Shown here in pieces: positions 54,457 to 63,105 of a DNA stretch of 64,000 nt. Under the pieces are notes generated by a model. That model did not search any database. It was not told where the DNA came from and saw only the letters and a program-made list of their open reading frames with translations. Every line of letters starts with the position of its first letter. Positions within the stretch are counted from its first letter, which is position 1. The position numbers and the translations under genes are program-made. The stretch is taken from positions 1 to 64,000 of the forward strand of contig NZ_BCTL01000022.1 in NCBI RefSeq assembly GCF_001571265.1, in the 5' to 3' direction. Source of the DNA: Cedecea neteri NBRC 105707 = ATCC 33855 (lineage in GTDB: Bacteria; Pseudomonadota; Gammaproteobacteria; Enterobacterales; Enterobacteriaceae).

Positions 54457-54473
54457 AATCTTATTTTGAGATT
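54457..54473. promoter_or_regulatory. Second copy of the LysR operator core before the MFS gene
   Basis: AATCT-TATTTTG-AGATT is a perfect 5-7-5 inverted repeat sharing ATCTTATTTkGAGAT with the operator at 52346-52372. It lies 45 bp upstream of the MFS start and overlaps a further palindrome ATAAGA-A-TCTTAT. Confidence 0.65.
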
Positions 54474-54532
54474 AATGTCGACAAAGACAACAAGCAAGCG
54501 GCTTTTCTGCCCCTTGGCATTTCATCGGAAGA

Positions 54533-57229
54533 TCAAAGCTGACGCAGATCGGTTTCTATGCGTTGCATCCAGCCTTTGGCCGTCTGAGTTTGCGCCAGTA
54601 ACAGCGCGGCCTGCAGCGCCAGGCTGTATTCCAGGGCATGTTGTGGTTTATCCGCATAGCGAATTTGCGCCTGAACCCGCATCAGTTCGGGCAGGTTCCA
54701 GAGCGACTGGTTAACGCCAAGGGGAGACAGGCGATCGGCGATCAGCGCCTCGGCTGCCTCAGGCTGACCTTTTTGCGCCAGCGCGACGGCGAAATCAGAA
54801 AGAAACAGGGAATAAGCAGGATCGAAACCATTGGCCTGCAGCCGGGCAAGCATGGCGTGAATTTGCTGGGGAAGCACCGTCTCGGGCTGCTGACGCAGTC
54901 TGCCCCAGAAGGTAAAGGCGGCCGCATAGAGCCGCCAGAAGCCCAGGCCGTGTTCAAGGGCGATAGCGTCAATCTGCGCGGCAACTTGTAGCACCCCAGC
55001 GATATCTCCGGTTAAGGCCGCCAGCGTGCAGGTCCCTTCCGCGAGAGCTGCACACAGCGAACAGGCGTGATCCAGAGCCCTGGCTTCTTCCACCGCCAGC
55101 TGCGCTGCTCTTCTGGCTTTGGCTACATCGCCCGTGACCCACAGCGCCCGAACCAGGAAAGCCCAGCCCGCCACGCGCTGATCCAGCCCAAAGCGGAAAG
55201 GCGCTCTCTGGCTGTCATCATCCACTATGCGGTCCAGCAAAGCCTGAATTTCGCTGAGCGCGGCCTGCTGCTCACCGGAAAAATGCAGCGCGGTGCCGAC
55301 CAGGCGGCGGGCGGTTAATAGCGCGCCGTAGTCACCGGCTTGGGTCGCCAGGTCAGCCATTTTTTTACCGTTCTCTGCGGCCTGAACATATTTCCCGCTG
55401 CGCAGGTGATACAGCCACAGCCCGTACTCGGCCTGTAATTGCATTTCTCCGTCGCCCAGCGCGTCGGCAAGCTCCCCGGCTCGCCGCCAGGCCTGGCCAT
55501 TGTCTTCAATGGGCCCCTGCGCCCAGCCAAGCGCCGATCCTAACGCCGCCTGCATTAGCATCTCTTCGTGCGGCGTGGCCTGCCCGTTGTACCGGTCGTT
55601 AATCGCGGCCGTAATCCGCTGGCGGCACTCGCCGTGCAGTGAAAGCTGGATCCAGAACGGCGTGGCGTTAGCGAGAATACTTCGCCCCAACGGAGCGTTT
55701 TGACCCGCGCCAAAACACCAGTCTGCCGCCGCCCTCAGGTCATCAATCAAATACCCATACTGACGGCGCCATTGGGGGCTGGACTCTTCGGCCCAGGCCT
55801 CTCTGGCCCGCACCATGCTATCGGCCACAAGCTGCGCGTGGCGAAGAAAGAGCCGGGCACTCTCTTCACCCAGCCCTCGGCGAGCATAAGTGCGCACAAT
55901 GTTAAGATAGCGATACCTTGCCGGACGCGTGCCCGCCTGTAATACCAGCAGCGATTTCGCCACCATGCTGGCCACCACGTCGCTGACCTCTTCCTGGTTT
56001 AACAAACCTTTGGCGGCGTAAAGATCAAATTCGCCGGGAAATACGGCCAAAGCATGAAATACCCGCTGCTCATTTGCCGTTAGCAGTCGGTAACTCCAGT
56101 CCAGCGCGTCGGTAAGCGTTCTGTGCCGCGAAGCTGTACGGCCCGGAGTATCCGGCAGCGTCTCCCGCCCGCTCAGGTCGGCCAGCACGGCATCCGGGCC
56201 CAGGCTGGCAACGCGAGCGGCCACAATCTCCAGCGCCAGCGGTACGGCATCGAGCAGCCGACAAAGCCCCAGAATCGGCTCAACATTCTCTTCGCCCAGG
56301 CGAAACTCATAATCCACCGCCTGAATGCGCTGTACCAGAAACTCCACCGCGCTAAAACGTTGCGCCTCGCTGGCGATCGGCTGAGCGGGAGGCAACGTTA
56401 GCGGCCCGACGCGGTACACCTGCTCCCCTTCAAGCCCCAACGGAGACTGGCTGGTCAGCAAAATGCTCAGTAATTCGTTTCTCTGTAGCTGATGCTCTAT
56501 TTCCTGGGCGCAGGCGGCAGACAGATGCTCACAGTTATCAATCACCAGCAGCGCGGGGCGAGGCTGCAACGGCCCCGCCCCGCGAATACCGGCCAGTGCC
56601 GCCCGCAAAACCGGGGCTGGATCTGACCCGGCATTCAGGCTGGACAAATCAGCAAAAAAGACGCCATCGGGATAAAGGCTGGCAGATTCACGCGCCACTT
56701 CCAGCAACAGCCTGGTTTTGCCGATGCCCGCCGGGCCAGCCAGCGTACAAATAGTATGTTCGATCAGCCGTTTCCTGATTTCACCCAGTTCCCTTTCTCG
56801 CCCTATCAGCGGTGAACGGGGGCGCGGTAATGCCGCTGAAGGCGTAGCTACGGGCAATGATGACGTGGCCGCCTGAAGCTTATTCACCGTGGCGGTAAAA
56901 CAGTACCCCCGGCCAAACACGGTGGTGATCAGATTGCGGTCGGGGCCAAAAATTTTGCGTAAGGCGGAGATTTGCGCCTGCAGGTTATTCTCTTCGACGA
57001 TCTCTTTTGGCCAGACGGTGGCCAGCAGCGTCTCTTTGGTCACCACCTGCCCGGCCTCGCTGACCAGCAGCCTGAGCACCGCCATTGCCCGCTCGCCTGG
57101 CTCCAGTCGGACGCCATCCCTTAACAGCAGCCCTAAGTCGGGAAACAGCTGATAGCGGCCAAAGACCACCATATCGTCATCTCTTTCTGAACGGGGTTGA
57201 GTCTCGTCGGCAGGCATAGGAACGGTCAC
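54533..57229 (-). CDS. Large STAND-type transcriptional regulator (winged helix, NTPase, TPR-like)
   Basis: The 898-residue protein has an OmpR-type winged helix (about 20-112, ending TVFGRGYCF). A STAND/NB-ARC-like NTPase follows, with Walker A GPAGIGKTRLL near 167 and Walker B LLVIDNCEHL near 227. The helical C-terminal half (about 450-898) looks like TPR-type repeats (repeated LG-A-A patterns). Such proteins bind an inducer through the repeats and activate an adjacent gene. It is divergent from an MFS pump 96 bp away, the likely target. The ligand is unknown. Confidence 0.83.
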   Translation of the reverse strand: MTVPMPADETQPRSERDDDMVVFGRYQLFPDLGLLLRDGVRLEPGERAMAVLRLLVSEAGQVVTKETLLATVWPKEIVEENNLQAQISALRKIFGPDRNLITTVFGRGYCFTATVNKLQAATSSLPVATPSAALPRPRSPLIGRERELGEIRKRLIEHTICTLAGPAGIGKTRLLLEVARESASLYPDGVFFADLSSLNAGSDPAPVLRAALAGIRGAGPLQPRPALLVIDNCEHLSAACAQEIEHQLQRNELLSILLTSQSPLGLEGEQVYRVGPLTLPPAQPIASEAQRFSAVEFLVQRIQAVDYEFRLGEENVEPILGLCRLLDAVPLALEIVAARVASLGPDAVLADLSGRETLPDTPGRTASRHRTLTDALDWSYRLLTANEQRVFHALAVFPGEFDLYAAKGLLNQEEVSDVVASMVAKSLLVLQAGTRPARYRYLNIVRTYARRGLGEESARLFLRHAQLVADSMVRAREAWAEESSPQWRRQYGYLIDDLRAAADWCFGAGQNAPLGRSILANATPFWIQLSLHGECRQRITAAINDRYNGQATPHEEMLMQAALGSALGWAQGPIEDNGQAWRRAGELADALGDGEMQLQAEYGLWLYHLRSGKYVQAAENGKKMADLATQAGDYGALLTARRLVGTALHFSGEQQAALSEIQALLDRIVDDDSQRAPFRFGLDQRVAGWAFLVRALWVTGDVAKARRAAQLAVEEARALDHACSLCAALAEGTCTLAALTGDIAGVLQVAAQIDAIALEHGLGFWRLYAAAFTFWGRLRQQPETVLPQQIHAMLARLQANGFDPAYSLFLSDFAVALAQKGQPEAAEALIADRLSPLGVNQSLWNLPELMRVQAQIRYADKPQHALEYSLALQAALLLAQTQTAKGWMQRIETDLRQL

Positions 57230-57325
57230 TTTTCAGGTGATTTCAGAAGTCTGAAATTCTAGGGCAAAGATTGTGGGCGGACAATCGTTCAGCATCAGAG
57301 CTCGTCCTCCCCAGAGAGAAAAATC

Positions 57326-58537
57326 ATGTCGGATAATCCCCTGAACATCACCCTGAATCGCCCGCCCGAGGCGGAAAAAAACTCGCCTTTAACCTCGACT
57401 CTGCTGCTGATAATGGCGCTGGCCTGCGGGGTGTTTGTCGCCAATGTCTACTACAACCAGCCGCTGCTGGAATTGCTTCAGCAGGCGTTTCCTGGGCAGC
57501 TTGCGCTCGTCAGCCTTGCACCGACGGCAACGCAGCTTGGGTTTGCTTTTGGGCTGTTCTTACTTGTGCCGCTGGGCGACAAGATTAATCGCCGCACGCT
57601 GATCCTTTGCCAGTCTGCGGGGCTGGCGGTAGCGCTGGCGTGCCTCGCCTTAGCGCCCAATGTTGTCACGATTGTGATTGCCTCTGCGGCCGTCGGCGTT
57701 ACCGGCTCCGTGGCCCAGCAAATAGTACCGTTCGCCGCCGAGCTGGCTAAACCAGAGCGTCGTGGACAGGTGGTCGGCACGGTAATGAGCGGCGTGCTGT
57801 GCGGCATATTGCTTGGCCGGGCGGTGGGCGGTTTTAGCGGCGATCACTGGGGATGGCGGGCCACCTTCTGGCTGGGCTCAGTGGCAACCGCCTTCGGTTG
57901 GTTGATGCTGTTCTTTACCCTGCCGCACCACACGTCGGGCAATAAACAGAGCTACATGAGCCTGATGCGTTCGCTGATTTCTCTGTGGCGCGAAGAGCCT
58001 CTGCTGCGCCGGGCGACCTGGATTCAGGCCGCGCTGTTTGGTTCGTTTATCGGCCTGTGGACCATTCTGGCCCTGCAGCTGCACGCTGCTTTTCATCTTG
58101 GCGCAGACATCGCCGGTCTGATGGGCATTGTGGGCGCCGTAGGCATTTTGATTGCGCCGCTTGCCGGGTGGATTGCCGACCGCCGGGGGCCTTATGCCGT
58201 TATCGGGCTTGGGGCACTGGTTATGGTTATCTCTTTTGCGGTGCTGGGGCTGTGGACTTCGCTCAACGGCCTGGTGATTGGCATCATCCTGATGGATCTG
58301 GGCGAGCAATCGGCGCTGATCTCCAACCAGCACGTGATTTACGCCCTGCGGCCAGAAGCCCGCAGCCGCATTAATACGGTCTTTATGAGCGGGATGTTTA
58401 TCGGCGGTGCGCTGGGATCGTGGAGCGCGAGCCTGATGTGGCGGCTGGGGGGCTGGGAACTGGCTTCGATGCTGGGCGGTGGGCTTAGCCTGATCGGGCT
58501 TCTCATTCATCTGATCGGGCAGCGAAAGCGCGGTTAG
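57326..58537 (+). CDS. MFS efflux transporter
   Basis: The 403-residue protein has twelve hydrophobic helices, with ANVYYNQPLLELL near helix 1 and the motif-A-like LLVPLGDKINRRTLI after helix 2. This pattern is common in the YnfM/arabinose-efflux-like group of drug or sugar exporters. It follows AGAGAG and is divergent from the STAND regulator, suggesting inducible export of the ligand sensed there. The substrate is unknown. Confidence 0.85.
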   Translation: MSDNPLNITLNRPPEAEKNSPLTSTLLLIMALACGVFVANVYYNQPLLELLQQAFPGQLALVSLAPTATQLGFAFGLFLLVPLGDKINRRTLILCQSAGLAVALACLALAPNVVTIVIASAAVGVTGSVAQQIVPFAAELAKPERRGQVVGTVMSGVLCGILLGRAVGGFSGDHWGWRATFWLGSVATAFGWLMLFFTLPHHTSGNKQSYMSLMRSLISLWREEPLLRRATWIQAALFGSFIGLWTILALQLHAAFHLGADIAGLMGIVGAVGILIAPLAGWIADRRGPYAVIGLGALVMVISFAVLGLWTSLNGLVIGIILMDLGEQSALISNQHVIYALRPEARSRINTVFMSGMFIGGALGSWSASLMWRLGGWELASMLGGGLSLIGLLIHLIGQRKRG

Positions 58538-58685
58538 AGGCGAAGCCGCCGGGGAAAACTGTATGCGAATGTTTGTAGCATCTTGAGTATCCGGCAGGCT
58601 TCGATTAAAAAGTAGTTGATAACGTAGAGTTATTTTTTTGTCACAAAATTGAAATAATAATAATGGCAAGGGTAAGGACATAAAA

Positions 58686-59492
58686 ATGAAGAAAAGTTTA
58701 TTGGGTGGCGCGGTAGCGCTGGTGCTGGTCAGCCTGACAGGGTGCGCCAATCAGCAGCAGGCGGCGGACCAGAAACTGGCCGGCCAGACGGTGATGGCGG
58801 TGGACTGGTTCCAGCAGTCCGGCGAATACCGGGCGCTGGCGTACCAGTCGTTTAACAGCGCTCGTCTGGCCTGGGATCAGTCGGCCAAACAGGGTAACGC
58901 TAAGCGCGCGGTGATTGTCGATCTGGATGAAACCATGCTCGACAACAGCGCCTACAGCGCGTGGCAGGCCAAAAACAACAAAGCGTTTGACGACAAAACC
59001 TGGTCCCAGTGGACTCAGGCTCGCCAGGCGCTGGCCGTCCCGGGCGCGGTGGATTTTGCTAACTACGTTAACAGCCACGGCGGCACGATGTTCTATGTGT
59101 CTAACCGCGACAGCAAAGACTTCGACGCCACTGTGGCCAACATGAAAGCCCTGGGCTTTACCGGCGTGAGCGATAAAACCGTGCGCCTGAAAACCGACAG
59201 CTCCAACAAGCAGGCCCGTTTCGATGCGATCAAAGCCGAAGGTTATGACGTAGTGATGTACATCGGCGACAACCTGAATGACTTTGGCAAAGCGACTTAC
59301 CACAAGGATCAGTCCCAGCGCCAGCAGTTCGCCAGCGATAACCGCAGCAAGTTCGGCACCCAGTTCATCGTGCTGCCTAACCCAATGTACGGCGACTGGG
59401 AAGGTGCCTTAGCGCCAAACTACTTCAAGCTGAACACGGCCCAGCAGGCCGAAGCGCGTGAAAATGCGCTGCGTACCTGGTCCGGGAAATAA
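58686..59492 (+). CDS. Lipoprotein e(P4)-type acid phosphatase / 5'-nucleotidase
   Basis: The 268-residue class C acid phosphatase has a signal peptide with lipobox LTGC, the HAD nucleophile motif IVDLDETMLDN near 77, FYVSNRD (motif II) and MYIGDNLNDF (motif III with two Asp). In Haemophilus e(P4) dephosphorylates NMN and nucleotides at the outer membrane for NAD uptake. It is monocistronic, ending at a strong terminator. Confidence 0.92.
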   Translation: MKKSLLGGAVALVLVSLTGCANQQQAADQKLAGQTVMAVDWFQQSGEYRALAYQSFNSARLAWDQSAKQGNAKRAVIVDLDETMLDNSAYSAWQAKNNKAFDDKTWSQWTQARQALAVPGAVDFANYVNSHGGTMFYVSNRDSKDFDATVANMKALGFTGVSDKTVRLKTDSSNKQARFDAIKAEGYDVVMYIGDNLNDFGKATYHKDQSQRQQFASDNRSKFGTQFIVLPNPMYGDWEGALAPNYFKLNTAQQAEARENALRTWSGK

Positions 59493-59501
59493 GCTGTCTC
59501 A

Positions 59502-59526
59502 CCCCACCCGTGCGGTGGGGTTTTTT
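59502..59526 (+). terminator. Intrinsic terminator of the acid phosphatase gene
   Basis: CCCCACC-CGTGC-GGTGGGG followed by six T, 9 bp after the stop. Confidence 0.9.
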
Positions 59527-59720
59527 ATGTCGCCACGCTGGCCTGAAGCTGTCTCTAAGCCAGCGATGGGCGGCATCATCGTCTGTACAACACTTCCTCG
59601 ACGAGAAAGCCCTCCTTTAAGGAAAGACCTCATGGCTCCCCTTGGAAAGTGACATATAAGGGATTAAGTGCATTCCTTTTTTATCAATAACCCAATAGGT
59701 CAGACGCTTGGTTTTAGATA

Positions 59721-60356
59721 TTATCTTTCATATCCGTATAAATTAATCCTGCCCGAGAGATACTCACCTAAATATACTTCGCTAATTTTATTAAAGCCTT
59801 GCTTGACAACTTCATTTTCTAGCCAGTCATTGTCCTTGTTAAGGATTTCGAGCAGATCATGATTAGCTAAACCATCGACTATAATTGGGTAGCGTATATT
59901 TTCATCACCACTTTGTATAATGGTTAGTTGCCCATTCTGTTCTAGAACTACGCGCTTCAATTGTTCTATTTCATAAATGCCATTCGCCCTTAACTTGAAC
60001 ATCAAATCATTTGCAGAAACACCATTGCGTAAACACTCCTTAACATTGACGCTGCCATTATGTACCAGGGTGATAGGCTTGCCATCAATAATCCTTTTAA
60101 CTAGTCGATTGTTCTCTTTTAAAAATTTAAGGACAAAGACGAGGAAGGTCCATATAATTAACACCAAAACAAACTGTAGTACTGTTATCGATTCATTATA
60201 AATAACGCCACCGATAATCCCCCCGAGCACATAGTTCTGAACCTGGTCCATTGCGGATGAAGGAGCCAGGTTGCCCTTCCCCATGAGATTGATTTGAATA
60301 ATCAGACACAGTATCCCCAGACCCAATTTTATCATGATAGGCGTATAAATTATCAT
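59721..60356 (-). CDS. DUF421-family membrane protein
   Basis: The 211-residue protein has three N-terminal membrane helices (about 5-27, 40-58, 60-80). The YetF-like cytoplasmic DUF421 domain follows, with NRLVKRIIDGKPITLVHNG and ANDLMFKLRANGI. Start follows GAGGAG. It is coupled to a DUF3290 gene 9 bp upstream. The pair is strikingly AT-rich against GC-rich neighbours, and DUF421-DUF3290 pairs are, to my knowledge, common in Firmicutes, which points to acquisition from outside. Function is unknown. Confidence 0.83.
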   Translation of the reverse strand: MIIYTPIMIKLGLGILCLIIQINLMGKGNLAPSSAMDQVQNYVLGGIIGGVIYNESITVLQFVLVLIIWTFLVFVLKFLKENNRLVKRIIDGKPITLVHNGSVNVKECLRNGVSANDLMFKLRANGIYEIEQLKRVVLEQNGQLTIIQSGDENIRYPIIVDGLANHDLLEILNKDNDWLENEVVKQGFNKISEVYLGEYLSGRINLYGYER

Positions 60357-60365
60357 TTCTGCTCC

Positions 60366-60812
60366 TCAGTTTTTTATGATTTCTATGCCTGGGTTTACTA
60401 ACGACACCTCAACTAAACTATATGTTTTCTGATCCGGACTTAAATTGACGCGATAGTAAAGATCATTAATTTTAACGATAATGCCATCCGAGAGTTGTAC
60501 TGAATTTGAAAATATAGAATCCATACCCACTTCTTTTTCTTTTGATAACAATTTAACAAAGCTCACCATTTGTGATGATTGAGAGTGTATATTTTGACTA
60601 TCAGTATAATCTGCATACTGAACACCAGAAATGAAAAGTAGAAATAAAAATACGATAATTGTTAGGTCTCGATATTTAGTTTGTAAGCGATGACGCATGT
60701 ACAGGCTAAAAAAAACGATCAGGATAAATAAAGCGCTAAATATAATGATGTATTTTAAATAATCATTAATATTAGACTGTGTTTGTAGATAGTCGATGCC
60801 ATAAAATCTCAT
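60366..60812 (-). CDS. DUF3290-family membrane protein
   Basis: The start is taken at ATG 60812 (148 residues); a GTG at 60833 is possible. It has two membrane helices (about 19-40 and 50-68) and a soluble tail with VKINDLYYRVNLSPDQKTY, the DUF3290 pattern. It is AT-rich and sits directly before the DUF421 gene in the same operon. The two proteins probably form one membrane complex of unknown role. Confidence 0.78.
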   Translation of the reverse strand: MRFYGIDYLQTQSNINDYLKYIIIFSALFILIVFFSLYMRHRLQTKYRDLTIIVFLFLLFISGVQYADYTDSQNIHSQSSQMVSFVKLLSKEKEVGMDSIFSNSVQLSDGIIVKINDLYYRVNLSPDQKTYSLVEVSLVNPGIEIIKN

Positions 60813-61020
60813 ATAGTTATAATCCCTGAACACTTAAGACCCCGTTTTTATTATAGTAACACATTGCCATTTCCCGCTCTAACGACCACGACCCGGGCTT
60901 TCTCCTCCCTTCCCGTTCACCACTATCTCCCTTGCTGCTTTCCATGTTGAAAACCGCTTGATCAACGTTTAGTCCAGATATAGATTGTTTGTCTAAATCT
61001 GAACGCGATTGAGAGGAAAC

Positions 61021-61410
61021 ATGGCCCTGGACATCACGCTGCGCAATATCGAACAGGCTCCCGCCCCCGTGGGGCACTATTCCCATACCGCCACTGCAGG
61101 CGGTTTGGTGTTTATTTCCGGCCAGCTTCCCGTGGCGGCGGACGGCACACCTCGCTGCGAAGCGCCCTTCGAAGAACAGGCTCAGCTGGTGCTGCAGAAT
61201 ATTGAGTCCTGCCTGGCCTGCGCGGGCGTGACAAAACAACATCTTGTTTCCGTGCGGGTGTACATCACCGATATCAGTCTCTGGCCGGTGTTTAACCGCC
61301 TCTATGCGGCGTGGATCGGCGAGCATCGCCCTTCCCGCGCGGTGGCTGGCGTGGCACAACTCCATTACGGCGCGGCGCTTGAAATTGAAGCCGTGGCGCT
61401 CTCTGAATAA
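61021..61410 (+). CDS. RidA-family enamine/imine deaminase
   Basis: Start at 61021 follows GAGAGGAAAC, giving 129 residues. The RidA/YjgF fold is shown by PVGHYSHTATAGGLVFISGQLP, the SVRVYITD strand and the HRPSRAVAGVAQLHYGAALEIEA end with the conserved Arg. RidA proteins hydrolyse reactive 2-aminoacrylate-type enamines released by PLP dehydratases. The next gene, 23 bp on, is such a dehydratase, so this copy probably clears its product. Confidence 0.9.
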   Translation: MALDITLRNIEQAPAPVGHYSHTATAGGLVFISGQLPVAADGTPRCEAPFEEQAQLVLQNIESCLACAGVTKQHLVSVRVYITDISLWPVFNRLYAAWIGEHRPSRAVAGVAQLHYGAALEIEAVALSE

Positions 61411-61433
61411 GACAACCGTTTAAAGGTGGCATA

Positions 61434-62408
61434 ATGAGTGAACTAGTTCTTCCCGTTTATGACGATGTGGTGGCCGCAGCTCAGCGTATTGAAGGCCATG
61501 CCAACCGCACGCCGGTGATGACTTCCCGCACCGTGAATGAAGAGTTTGGTGCCGAAGTCTTTTTCAAATGTGAGAACTACCAGCGAATGGGCGCGTTTAA
61601 GTTTCGCGGGGCCATGAATGCCCTCGCCCAGTTCACGCCCGCGCAGAAAGAAGCAGGCGTGGTGGCCTTCTCCTCCGGGAACCACGCCCAGGCGATTGCG
61701 CTGGCCGCAAGACTGCTGGGCATTCCGGCCACTATCGTGATGCCGGAAGATGCCCCGACGGCCAAAATAGCCGCCACGCGGGAATACGGCGGCAAAGTCA
61801 TTCTGTATAACCGCTACACCGAAGACCGCCAGCAGATCGGCAAAGATCTGGCCGATAAATATGGCTTGACGCTGATCCCGCCTTACGATCATCCGCATGT
61901 CATTGCCGGCCAGGGCACCGCGGCGAAAGAGCTGTTTGATGAGGTTGGCGAGCTGGACGCGCTGTTTGTCTGCCTGGGCGGCGGCGGCCTGATTTCCGGC
62001 TGTGCGCTGGCGGCGCGTCATCTTTCCCCCAACTGTAAAGTCTACGGTGTGGAGCCGGAAGCCGGGAACGATGCCCAGCAGTCGTTCCGGCATCGGAAAA
62101 TTGTGCGCATTGATACGCCCAAAACCATCGCCGACGGCGCGCAAACCACCTTCCTGGGAGACTACACCTTCCAGATGATCTGCCAGAACGTGGACGACAT
62201 TTTCACCGCCAGTGACGAGGAACTGATCGCGTCGATGAAGTTCTTTGCCGAGCGCATGAAAATGGTCGTCGAGCCGACGGGCTGCCTTGGCTTTGCGGCC
62301 GCGCGCGGGATGAAAGAGAGCCTGCGCGGCAAGCGAATCGGGATTATCATTAGCGGCGGTAACGTCGATATCAGCCGCTACGCTGAATACCTCGCCGGGC
62401 CGCGTTAA
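61434..62408 (+). CDS. PLP-dependent hydroxyaspartate/serine-threonine ammonia-lyase
   Basis: The 324-residue fold-type II enzyme has the Schiff-base Lys in GAFKFRGA near 56, SSGNHAQ near 81 and GGGGLISG near 183. It resembles threo-3-hydroxyaspartate ammonia-lyase and serine racemase more than biosynthetic threonine deaminase, since it lacks a regulatory ACT domain. It would convert 3-hydroxyaspartate to oxaloacetate and ammonia, or serine to pyruvate. It is flanked by ridA-like and DauR-like genes in one operon. Confidence 0.87.
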   Translation: MSELVLPVYDDVVAAAQRIEGHANRTPVMTSRTVNEEFGAEVFFKCENYQRMGAFKFRGAMNALAQFTPAQKEAGVVAFSSGNHAQAIALAARLLGIPATIVMPEDAPTAKIAATREYGGKVILYNRYTEDRQQIGKDLADKYGLTLIPPYDHPHVIAGQGTAAKELFDEVGELDALFVCLGGGGLISGCALAARHLSPNCKVYGVEPEAGNDAQQSFRHRKIVRIDTPKTIADGAQTTFLGDYTFQMICQNVDDIFTASDEELIASMKFFAERMKMVVEPTGCLGFAAARGMKESLRGKRIGIIISGGNVDISRYAEYLAGPR

Positions 62409-62425
62409 TCAGAAGGAGAAATAGA

Positions 62426-63073
62426 GTGTCAAAATCAGAAAACAGTGCCCTGCTCGACCAGCTCGAAACCATTGCCCGGGGGGTGAGTGAAACCTTTGCG
62501 CCTTTTTGTGAGGTGGTGGTGCACGACCTGAAACAGCCCGGTCACTCTATTCTCTCCATCCACAACAATCTGTCCGGCCGTGAAGTCGGCCAGGCTGCAA
62601 CGGAAATGGGGCTGGCGCGCATCGCCTCCCCTGATTTCCCTGCGGTTATCGCCAATTATGCCAATCAGTTTGCCGACGGGCGCCCGGTAAAAAGCACCTC
62701 AATCGGGCTGAAAGATGACGCCGGGAACTATGTGGCCGCGCTATGTCTGAACCTGGATATGACCTTATTCAGAGGGATGCAAAGCACACTCGCCCGCTTC
62801 ACCGACACCAGGCCAGGCCCGCTGGAGGAACACATTGGGCCCGCAGGTGCCGAAGCGATCAGGCTAAGAATCGATGATTATGCTGCGGGCATTGCGACGA
62901 CGCCGCGCGCGCTGAAAACTTCAGAAAGAATTGAGCTGTTGCAGACGCTTAAAAAAGAAGGATTACTGGATATCCGTAAGTCGATGGAAACCGTGGCGCA
63001 GCATCTGGGCGTTTCCCGTGCATCGGTTTATTTGTATGCAAAACAACAGCCGTCCGTTGACGACACGGCATAA
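62426..63073 (+). CDS. DauR/YheO-like regulator (PAS-like plus HTH)
   Basis: The start is GTG at 62426, 6 bp after AAGGAG. The 215-residue protein has an N-terminal YheO-type PAS-like domain (about 20-120, with CEVVVHDLKQPGHSI) and a C-terminal HTH (about 165-205, METVAQHLGVSRASVYLYAK). DauR represses a D-arginine catabolic operon in Pseudomonas. Here the regulator closes a RidA / hydroxyaspartate-lyase operon and probably senses that amino acid. Confidence 0.87.
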   Translation: MSKSENSALLDQLETIARGVSETFAPFCEVVVHDLKQPGHSILSIHNNLSGREVGQAATEMGLARIASPDFPAVIANYANQFADGRPVKSTSIGLKDDAGNYVAALCLNLDMTLFRGMQSTLARFTDTRPGPLEEHIGPAGAEAIRLRIDDYAAGIATTPRALKTSERIELLQTLKKEGLLDIRKSMETVAQHLGVSRASVYLYAKQQPSVDDTA

Positions 63074-63105
63074 TTCAACTGCAGTAACTTTGCCAGGGCA
63101 GACAA

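Noticed and set aside
57878-58750. 290-codon minus-strand frame across the MFS and acid phosphatase genes
   Set aside because: Low-complexity, Gln/Pro/Arg-rich composition expected from reading a membrane protein gene backwards; both sense genes have clear families.
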